Shown in pieces: positions 1-5,243 of a stretch of 6,929 bases of DNA. Numbering within the stretch: the first letter of the stretch is position 1; each line of letters opens with the position of its first letter. Made by a program: the position numbers and the translations under genes. The stretch is from Fusobacteriota bacterium (GTDB lineage: Bacteria > Fusobacteriota > Fusobacteriia > Fusobacteriales > Fusobacteriaceae): the NCBI GenBank assembly GCA_003973585.1, contig QNYN01000164.1:1-6929 (forward strand). The letters are read 5' to 3'. The notes beneath the pieces were generated by a model. The model saw only the letters and a list, made by a program, of their open reading frames with translations, made no database searches and was not told the DNA's origin.

Positions 1-57
1 GACACAGCATAATATACATTGATTTATTTTAAGATGTTTTACTTTGTGAATTTTTTC

Positions 58-86
58 TTGACATAATTCCATAAATTTGATATTCT
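58..86 (+). promoter_or_regulatory. Sigma-70 promoter of adhE
   Basis: A perfect -35 box TTGACA (58-63) is followed, after a 17-bp spacer, by a -10 box TATTCT (81-86) that matches TATAAT at four of six positions. Transcription would begin near 92-94, giving a leader of about 35 nt. The ribosome binding site GGAGGT (115-120) lies 7-8 nt before the ATG at 128. The -35 box overlaps a TTGTGAA-type half-site (44-50) that could be a redox-repressor operator (see findings). The first 57 bases hold no gene or hairpin that I can support. Confidence 0.75.
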
Positions 87-127
87 TATTGCATGAGAAA
101 AAAATAACTTAATCGGAGGTATGATTT

Positions 128-2773
128 ATGAAAATCACCAACAGAGAAGAAATGAATGAAGTTTTAATTAGTATGAGAAAAGCTCAAGAAGAATTTGCTA
201 CATTTAGTCAAGAGCAAGTTGACAAAATATTTAGAGAATCAGCAATTGCTGTAAATAGAGCAAGAATCGAATTAGCTAAAATGGCAGTAGAAGAAACTAG
301 AATGGGAATATTAGAAGATAAAGTTGTAAAAAATCACTTTGCATCTGAGATTATCTATAATAAATATAAAGATACAAAAACATGTGGCGTAATCGAAAGT
401 GATGAAGCTTATGGAATAGAAAAAATAGCAGCACCTATCGGAGTAGTTGGAGCAGTAATCCCTACAACAAACCCAACATCAACAGCTATTTTTAAAGCTT
501 TAATAGCTTTAAAAACTAGAAATGCAATCTTATTTTCACCACATCCAAGAGCATTAAAATGTACTGCAAGAGCAGCTGAAATAATCAAAATTGCAGCTGA
601 AAAAGCAGGAGCTCCTAAAGGACTTATTGGATGGATTACAAAACCATCAATAGAATTAACTAATCAATTAATGGCAGATGTAGATATCATCTTAGCAACA
701 GGTGGACCTGGAATGGTTAAAGCTGCTTACTCTTCTGGAACACCAGCAATCGGAGTAGGAGCAGGAAACACTCCAGTAATTATCGATAAAACAGCTCATA
801 TCAAAATGGCTGTAAGTTCTATCTTAATGTCAAAAACATTTGATAACGGAGTAATCTGTGCATCGGAACAAGCTATTTTAGTAGAAGAGTGTATCTATGA
901 TGAAGTAAAAAAAGAATTTGCTGATAGAGGAGCATATTTCTTAACTAAAGAAGAAACTCAAAAAGTTGGGGAAACTATCGTAATAAATGGATCATTAAAT
1001 CCAAATATAGTTGGACAACCAGCTTATAAAATTGCTGAATTAGCAGGAATAACTGTAGATGAAAAAACAAAAGTATTAATTGGAGAAGTAACATCTGTAG
1101 AATTAGAAGAGCCTTTCTCACATGAAAAATTATCTCCAGTATTAGGTTTCTATAAAACTTCTGGTTTTGAAGAGTCTTTAGAAAAAGCTAATAGATTAAT
1201 TGAATTAGGTGGAATGGGACATACTTCTATCTTATATACTGATGAATTAAAATCTGCTGACAAAATTAATAAATTTGGTGCTAAGATGAAAACAGGAAGA
1301 ACACTAATTAACATGCCTGCATCTCAAGGAGCAATCGGAGATTTATTTAACTTTAAAATTACTCCTTCATTAACTCTTGGTTGTGGATCATGGGGTGGAA
1401 ATGCTGTTTCAGAAAATGTTGGTGTAACTAACTTATTAAATATAAAATCTGTAGCAAAAAGGAGAGAAAATATGCTTTGGTTCAGAATACCTGAAAAAGT
1501 TTACTTTAAATTTGGATCATTACCAGTTGCATTAGAAGAATTAAAAGGTGAAAAGCAAAGAGTTATGATCATAACTGATAGTGTTTTAAATTCATTAGGA
1601 TACACTGAGCATGTTACAAAAGTTTTAGATCAAATTGGAGTAGATTACAGAGTATTCTCTGATGTAAAAGCTGATCCTACTTTATCAATCGTAAGAAAAG
1701 GTGCTGAAATAATGACTTCTTATAAACCAGATGTAGTTTTAGCGTTAGGTGGAGGATCTCCTATGGATGCTGCAAAACTTATGTGGGTAATGTACGAACA
1801 TCCAGAAGTAGTATTTGAAGATTTAGCTATGACATTTATGGACATCAGAAAAAGAATTATCAAATTCCCTAAGATGGGTAAAAAAGCTGATTTCTGGGCT
1901 GTAACAACTTCAGCAGGAACTGGATCAGAAGTAACTCCATTTGCTGTAATTACAGATGATGAAACTGGTATCAAATATCCATTAGCAGATTATGAATTAA
2001 CTCCTGATGTGGCAATTATCGACCCTCAATTAATGTTATCTATGCCAGCAGGATTAACTGCAGCATCTGGATATGATGTATTAACTCATGCTTTAGAAGC
2101 ATATGCTTCTGTATTAGCATCTGATTATACAAACTCTTTAGCATTAGAATCTATAAGATTAGTATTTAAATACTTAAAAGAATCTGTAGATGGTGGAGCT
2201 ACTGCAGTAAAAGCAAAAGAAAAAATGGCTAACGCATCTTGTATGGCAGGTATGGCATTCTCAAATGCATTCTTAGGTATTTGTCACTCTATGGCACATA
2301 AATTAGGTGCTGCATTCCATATCCCTCATGGAACTGCTAATGCATTATTATTAGAAGAAGTAATCAGATTTAACGCAACTGATAAACCTAACAAAATGGC
2401 TGGATTCTCTCAATACAAGTATCCAAATGCAAAAGCTAGATATGCAAAAGTTGCAGACTTCTTAGGATTAACAACTGGAAATGAAACTCCTGAAGAAAAA
2501 GTTAAATTACTTAGAAAAGCTTGTGTAGATTTAAGAGAAGCAGTAGGGCTTAAGCATACAATAGCTGATTATGGTGTAACTGAAAATGATTTCTTAGGAA
2601 AATTAGATAAAATGGTAGAAGATGCATTTGATGATCAATGTACAGGTGCAAACCCTAGATATCCATTAATGAAAGAGTTAAAAGAAATGTATTCTAGAGC
2701 TTACTATGGTGCTGAAAATTACGAAAGTATGAAAGAAGCAGCTAAATCTGTTGAAACTAATGAAGAAAATTAA
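128..2773 (+). CDS. adhE: Bifunctional acetaldehyde-CoA/alcohol dehydrogenase AdhE
   Basis: This cytoplasmic fermentation enzyme reduces acetyl-CoA to acetaldehyde and then to ethanol, reoxidising two NADH and releasing CoA. The 881 residues match the usual family length (E. coli AdhE is 891). Residues 1-440 form the CoA-acylating aldehyde dehydrogenase domain, with GAGNTP at 211-216 and the catalytic cysteine C244 in GVICASEQ. A linker around 440-455 (RRENMLW) leads to the iron-dependent alcohol dehydrogenase domain, with the nucleotide-binding GGGSPMD at 541-547 and the expected iron ligands D650, H654, H720 and H734. All key residues are present, so the protein should be active. AdhE proteins of this family assemble into spirosome filaments. 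The ATG at 128 is chosen because GGAGGT sits 7 nt upstream. Arginine codons are 26 AGA and one AGG, a bias typical of a highly expressed gene. It is a single-gene unit with its own promoter and terminator. Confidence 0.97.
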   Translation: MKITNREEMNEVLISMRKAQEEFATFSQEQVDKIFRESAIAVNRARIELAKMAVEETRMGILEDKVVKNHFASEIIYNKYKDTKTCGVIESDEAYGIEKIAAPIGVVGAVIPTTNPTSTAIFKALIALKTRNAILFSPHPRALKCTARAAEIIKIAAEKAGAPKGLIGWITKPSIELTNQLMADVDIILATGGPGMVKAAYSSGTPAIGVGAGNTPVIIDKTAHIKMAVSSILMSKTFDNGVICASEQAILVEECIYDEVKKEFADRGAYFLTKEETQKVGETIVINGSLNPNIVGQPAYKIAELAGITVDEKTKVLIGEVTSVELEEPFSHEKLSPVLGFYKTSGFEESLEKANRLIELGGMGHTSILYTDELKSADKINKFGAKMKTGRTLINMPASQGAIGDLFNFKITPSLTLGCGSWGGNAVSENVGVTNLLNIKSVAKRRENMLWFRIPEKVYFKFGSLPVALEELKGEKQRVMIITDSVLNSLGYTEHVTKVLDQIGVDYRVFSDVKADPTLSIVRKGAEIMTSYKPDVVLALGGGSPMDAAKLMWVMYEHPEVVFEDLAMTFMDIRKRIIKFPKMGKKADFWAVTTSAGTGSEVTPFAVITDDETGIKYPLADYELTPDVAIIDPQLMLSMPAGLTAASGYDVLTHALEAYASVLASDYTNSLALESIRLVFKYLKESVDGGATAVKAKEKMANASCMAGMAFSNAFLGICHSMAHKLGAAFHIPHGTANALLLEEVIRFNATDKPNKMAGFSQYKYPNAKARYAKVADFLGLTTGNETPEEKVKLLRKACVDLREAVGLKHTIADYGVTENDFLGKLDKMVEDAFDDQCTGANPRYPLMKELKEMYSRAYYGAENYESMKEAAKSVETNEEN
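1459..1474 (+). promoter_or_regulatory. Possible internal ribosome binding site and start within adhE
   Basis: AAGGAGA (1459-1465) lies 7 nt (counted from GGAG) before an in-frame ATG at 1472-1474, which is Met449. This point is the junction between the aldehyde and alcohol dehydrogenase domains. Initiation here would yield a separate 433-residue iron alcohol dehydrogenase with all four metal ligands and the nucleotide motif. The Arg-Arg-Glu-Asn-Met stretch is part of the protein, so the motif may simply follow from the codons AAA AGG AGA. However, AGG is used only here among 27 arginine codons. This is a speculative site. Confidence 0.3.
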
Positions 2774-2802
2774 TAATTAATAAATAGTTATTTTATAAAT
2801 CT

Positions 2803-2838
2803 AAAAACCTTCAAATTTTAATAATTTGGAGGTTTTTT
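2803..2838 (+). terminator. Intrinsic terminator of adhE
   Basis: A 15-bp stem pairs 2803-2817 with 2823-2837. It has one G-T wobble, a core of CCTTC against GGAGG, and a 5-nt loop TTAAT. The right arm runs into TTTTTT (2833-2838). It begins 30 nt after the adhE stop codon. The flanking A and T runs make it nearly symmetric, but no minus-strand gene ends here, so it most likely serves adhE alone and isolates it from coaX. Confidence 0.92.
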
Positions 2839-2853
2839 ATTGAAAAAATTAAA

Positions 2854-2881
2854 TTGAAGAAAATTTAAACTATGTTATAAT
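2854..2881 (+). promoter_or_regulatory. Extended -10 promoter of coaX
   Basis: A perfect TATAAT (2876-2881) is preceded by the extended element TGT (2873-2875). A -35-like TTGAAG (2854-2859) lies 16 bp upstream. Transcription would start near 2888, leaving a leader of about 50 nt. The ribosome binding site AAGGAGG (2925-2931) ends 7 nt before the ATG at 2939. The promoter follows directly after the adhE terminator, so coaX is expected to be transcribed independently. Confidence 0.7.
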
Positions 2882-2938
2882 TTATTAGAGATAATTTTAA
2901 TTTTTTTATAAAAGTTTCAGCCTTAAGGAGGATAAATT

Positions 2939-3706
2939 ATGCTAATTGCATTTGATATTGGAAATACACATATTGTTACAGGAGTTTTAGATGAAAAAGG
3001 GTCATTAATAACTAGTTTTAGAATAGCTACAAAGGATAATATTACCGAAGATGAATTATTTTCATATTTAAAAAATATAACAGATTTTAATAAAATAGAA
3101 CTTACTAATGTTACAGGAGTTATAGTTTCATCTGTAGTTCCAGGGCTTATTCGTATTTGTGATTATTTAGCTCAAAAATACTTTAACCTTAAACCACTTA
3201 TAATAAATTTAGATCTAAACCTTCCTTTTAAATTTGCTAATAATTTAAATAATTCTGGATTTGGTGCTGATAGAATTATAGATATTGTCCAAGGGATAAA
3301 ATTATATCCTAATAAAGATCTAGTTATCTTTGATTTTGGAACTGCTACAACTTATGAAATTTTAGTAGATAAAGTATATGTAGGAGGTGGGATTTTACCT
3401 GGAATTAATATGGCTATAAATTCTCTTTTTGGTAATACAGCACAACTACCAAAAGTAAAATTTGAAAACCCTCATACTATTGCAGGGAAAAATACAGTAG
3501 AACAAATTCAAGCTGGTATTTTCTATGGATATACTGGTCAAATAAAAGAAATCATTCGAAAAATAAAAGAAATACACCCTAATGCCTATGTTATTGCTAC
3601 AGGTGGATTAGGGCAAATTATTAGTCATGAAGTTGACTCTATAGACAAATACCTCCCAGACCTAAGTCTAGAAGGTATGTATTCAATCTGGTTAGAAAAC
3701 AAATAA
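2939..3706 (+). CDS. coaX: Type III pantothenate kinase CoaX
   Basis: CoaX phosphorylates pantothenate to 4'-phosphopantothenate with ATP, the first committed step of coenzyme A synthesis, in the cytoplasm. The 255 residues are the normal length for the family and carry the motifs of the ASKHA-fold type III enzymes: the phosphate-binding DIGNT at 6-10, VSSVVPGL at 63-70, GADR at 109-112 with the catalytic-type aspartate D111, DFGTATT at 132-138, GGGILPG at 149-155 and ATGG at 220-223. Type III kinases are known to need a monovalent cation and to escape feedback inhibition by CoA. The start is fixed by AAGGAGG 7 nt upstream. Unlike adhE, it uses CGT and CGA arginine codons, consistent with ordinary expression. 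No other CoA gene is in the window. Its 3' end faces the convergent hydrolase gene across 5 bp, with no terminator visible. Confidence 0.95.
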   Translation: MLIAFDIGNTHIVTGVLDEKGSLITSFRIATKDNITEDELFSYLKNITDFNKIELTNVTGVIVSSVVPGLIRICDYLAQKYFNLKPLIINLDLNLPFKFANNLNNSGFGADRIIDIVQGIKLYPNKDLVIFDFGTATTYEILVDKVYVGGGILPGINMAINSLFGNTAQLPKVKFENPHTIAGKNTVEQIQAGIFYGYTGQIKEIIRKIKEIHPNAYVIATGGLGQIISHEVDSIDKYLPDLSLEGMYSIWLENK

Positions 3707-3711
3707 TGAAA

Positions 3712-4554
3712 TTATAGTTTAAAAATTTTACCTGTATGAAATTCTTTAATTTGATCTCCTAATATTTTTTGTAAAACTCTAAATCCCTCTTTACCTGTAC
3801 AATGACCTGTATAGATTTGGGGGATTTTTTTTAATTTATTTCCTAAATCTTCTACCCTTTCTACAGGCTCTATTAATTTTTTAGTCACATTATCTTGTAA
3901 ATGAAATCCTCCTACTAATCCTATTATAGACTTTTCAGGATATTTATCTTCTACACTTTTAACCATATTTAAAACACCACTATGAGAACATCCAGTAAAA
4001 ACTACTAATTTATCTTTCTCCTCTTCTATAACCATAATTAATTCATGATCAAAATCATCTAATTTATACTCACTTTCTACTTTTTTATAAAGATGGCTAT
4101 TTCCTTTAAGTGAGTCCCCTATATGATTTTTATTTATTATAAAGTTTATTTTTTCGTCTAATTTATATTCTTCTTCTACAAATATAAATCTTCCTAAATT
4201 TTCTAATACTAAATTTATAGGGATTCCTATATATTTATAGTTGCCTAGCCGTTTTGAATATACTTTTTCCGTAACATTTTTATTTACTATTATTTTAGCC
4301 TTTTTATTTATTCCTAAAAACTTCTCTAATCCTCCTACATGATCATAATGTGCATGAGATAATACTAAATAATCTACTTTCTCTATATCTTTTCCTAATA
4401 TTTTACTATTCTCATAAAATAAATCATCTTTTCCTGCATCAAATAAAATAACTTTATTCTCTAGCTCTATATATAAACTTAATCCATGTTGAGGTTTTAA
4501 TCTCTCATTTTTTTCTTCATATAAATAGTTTTCAACTAATGTAGTTATTTTCAT
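3712..4554 (-). CDS. Metallo-beta-lactamase-fold hydrolase, COG1237-like
   Basis: This is a cytoplasmic metal-dependent hydrolase of the metallo-beta-lactamase superfamily. Numbered from the ATG at 4554 (280 residues), it shows FDAG at 38-41, the metal-binding HAHYDH at 67-72 (H67, H69, D71, H72), and later histidines in GCSHSG (H191), GGFHL (H218) and TGHCTG (H251). The N-terminal LVEN...HGLSLYIE pattern and these late motifs recall the COG1237 group. That group is often annotated as 7,8-dihydropterin-6-methyl-4-(ribofuranosyl)aminobenzene 5'-phosphate synthase after an archaeal homologue. The bacterial substrate is not established, so I give no gene symbol. There is no signal peptide or membrane segment. 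A GTG in the same frame at 4563 would add three residues, but that GTG is part of the Shine-Dalgarno GAGGTG, so the ATG is preferred. The gene converges on coaX and diverges from the acidic-protein gene. Confidence 0.88.
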   Translation of the reverse strand: MKITTLVENYLYEEKNERLKPQHGLSLYIELENKVILFDAGKDDLFYENSKILGKDIEKVDYLVLSHAHYDHVGGLEKFLGINKKAKIIVNKNVTEKVYSKRLGNYKYIGIPINLVLENLGRFIFVEEEYKLDEKINFIINKNHIGDSLKGNSHLYKKVESEYKLDDFDHELIMVIEEEKDKLVVFTGCSHSGVLNMVKSVEDKYPEKSIIGLVGGFHLQDNVTKKLIEPVERVEDLGNKLKKIPQIYTGHCTGKEGFRVLQKILGDQIKEFHTGKIFKL

Positions 4555-4560
4555 TTTTTT

Positions 4561-4566
4561 CACCTC
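4561..4566 (-). promoter_or_regulatory. Ribosome binding site that decides the hydrolase start
   Basis: Read on the minus strand, GAGGTG (4566 down to 4561) lies 6 nt before the ATG at 4554, which is ideal spacing. The alternative GTG codon at 4563-4561 is the last three bases of this element and has no well-placed Shine-Dalgarno of its own. The start should therefore be 4554. Confidence 0.8.
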
Positions 4567-4581
4567 TCTTATTATTACTAA

Positions 4582-4590
4582 ATTATACCA
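4582..4590 (-). promoter_or_regulatory. Extended -10 promoter of the hydrolase gene
   Basis: On the minus strand the sequence reads TGGTATAAT (4590 down to 4582), a perfect -10 hexamer with an extended TGN element. No good -35 box stands 16-18 bp upstream; only AT-rich sequence is there, and the extended element could compensate. The leader would be about 20 nt, carrying the GAGGTG site. Confidence 0.6.
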
Positions 4591-4638
4591 TATTAAAATA
4601 ATATTTAATTATCTTCTAGGAAAGGCTAGTTTTTTATG

Positions 4639-4650
4639 TATAAATATAAT
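4639..4650 (+). promoter_or_regulatory. Weak candidate promoter of the acidic-protein gene
   Basis: Two overlapping -10-like sequences, TATAAA (4639-4644) and TATAAT (4645-4650), lie 38-49 nt before the ATG at 4688, on the far side of the divergent region. No recognisable -35 box is found at the right distance (the region near 4622-4632 reads GGCTAGTTT). In such AT-rich DNA these hexamers occur often by chance, so this is tentative. Confidence 0.3.
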
Positions 4651-4687
4651 AATAAAATATTTATTTAATAGATACTTAGGAGGGATT

Positions 4688-5125
4688 ATGTCTAAAAAAA
4701 GAACTGTTAATAGTAATGAATTATTAAAGTTAGTTAAAAATAATTCTAGGAAAACTGAAAATGAAGAAGGAATTTTAGACTATGATATTTTTACAGGTTT
4801 TAATGATGGAACTTATGAAGGTATCGAAGTAGACACTAGTTATCATATTTTAATTTCTAATAAATTTTTATATCTATCTGAAATAAAAGATTTTTTAGAA
4901 GAATGGAAAAATAAAAATCAAGATACAGAAAAAGAAAATGCCACTTGGTTTATTTCAGATTATTTTAACGATGGTCTTATCTTTGAGTTAGAAGATGTTG
5001 AGCGTGTTTTCAAAGAATTTATTATAGAGGAAGATTCTTTTTTAGTTGTAGGTTCCCACGATGAATTATTTAAAACTATGGTTGAAAATCCAGGTAAAAG
5101 TATAGTAGTAGAGTGGAGTCGATAG
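4688..5125 (+). CDS. Acidic protein of unknown function
   Basis: I do not recognise this 145-residue protein. It is soluble in appearance, with no signal peptide, no membrane segment and no cysteine. Charge is split: residues 1-22 hold seven Lys/Arg and one Glu, while residues 23-145 hold 30 Asp/Glu against 10 Lys/Arg. Three tryptophans (W73, W87, W143) and alternating hydrophobic stretches, such as YHILI at 52-56 and SFLVV at 117-121, suggest a small folded alpha/beta domain, not a disordered tail. The start is supported by AGGAGGG (4678-4684), although the gap from GGAGG to the ATG is only 4 nt. Codon use resembles its neighbours and gives no sign of recent transfer. It is divergent from the hydrolase gene and lies 118 bp before the transporter gene, which has its own promoter, so a shared function is not implied. 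An orphan or narrowly distributed family is possible. Confidence 0.8.
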   Translation: MSKKRTVNSNELLKLVKNNSRKTENEEGILDYDIFTGFNDGTYEGIEVDTSYHILISNKFLYLSEIKDFLEEWKNKNQDTEKENATWFISDYFNDGLIFELEDVERVFKEFIIEEDSFLVVGSHDELFKTMVENPGKSIVVEWSR

Positions 5126-5149
5126 ATAAATTTAATATTTCTAAATTTC

Positions 5150-5178
5150 TTGACAACGGCTAACTACAGGTATATAAT
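5150..5178 (+). promoter_or_regulatory. Consensus sigma-70 promoter of the SulP gene
   Basis: TTGACA (5150-5155) and TATAAT (5173-5178) both match the consensus exactly and are separated by the ideal 17 bp. Just upstream, 5127-5148 is AT-only apart from one C and may act as an UP element. It includes an all-AT dyad (5128-5134 with 5142-5148) too weak to count as a terminator for the preceding gene. Transcription should begin near 5185, leaving a leader of about 59 nt. The ribosome binding site AGGAGA (5232-5237) lies 6 nt before the ATG at 5244. With so strong a core promoter, any control would probably be by a repressor or after initiation. Confidence 0.88.
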
Positions 5179-5185
5179 TTTGACG

Positions 5186-5218
5186 ATTTAATTAAAATTT
5201 AGGTATGTTTAATTAGAT
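5186..5218 (+). other. Stem-loop in the 5' leader of the SulP mRNA
   Basis: TAATTAAA (5189-5196) is the exact reverse complement of TTTAATTA (5208-5215), around an 11-nt loop. Adding a T-G wobble and two more A-T pairs extends the stem to 11 bp (5186-5196 with 5208-5218). It starts at the predicted transcription start and ends 13 nt before the ribosome binding site. The stem is all A-T apart from the wobble, so stability is modest. It could be a 5'-terminal mRNA-stabilising hairpin, or, in DNA form, a palindromic operator. There is no resemblance to a riboswitch class that I know. Confidence 0.4.
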
Positions 5219-5243
5219 ACAAAATTATTGTAGGAGATCAAAA

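Noticed and set aside
51..103. T-run (51-58) and A-run (96-103) that could pair around the adhE promoter
   Set aside because: The pairing is almost all A-T with a 37-nt loop that contains the whole promoter. In AT-rich DNA this is expected by chance.
121..159. ATG at 121 opening a 12-codon frame that overlaps the adhE start
   Set aside because: The ATG directly abuts the Shine-Dalgarno GGAGGT, which is too close for initiation, and the frame encodes nothing recognisable. The ATG at 128 has correct spacing and opens the full AdhE protein.
1720..1974. 84-codon open frame on the minus strand inside adhE
   Set aside because: It lies wholly within the catalytic region of a clearly coding gene on the other strand, has no ribosome binding site that I can see, and its translation shows no domain.
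2921..2928. Palindrome CCTTAAGG overlapping the coaX ribosome binding site
   Set aside because: It is 8 bp with no loop, so it cannot fold on itself. It arises from the Shine-Dalgarno AAGGAGG preceded by CCTT, and I see no riboswitch or attenuator around it.
5128..5148. Inverted repeat AAATTTA/TAAATTT as a terminator for the acidic-protein gene
   Set aside because: The 7-bp stem is purely A-T with a 7-nt loop and is not followed by a T run. It is more likely an AT-rich element upstream of the strong SulP promoter.
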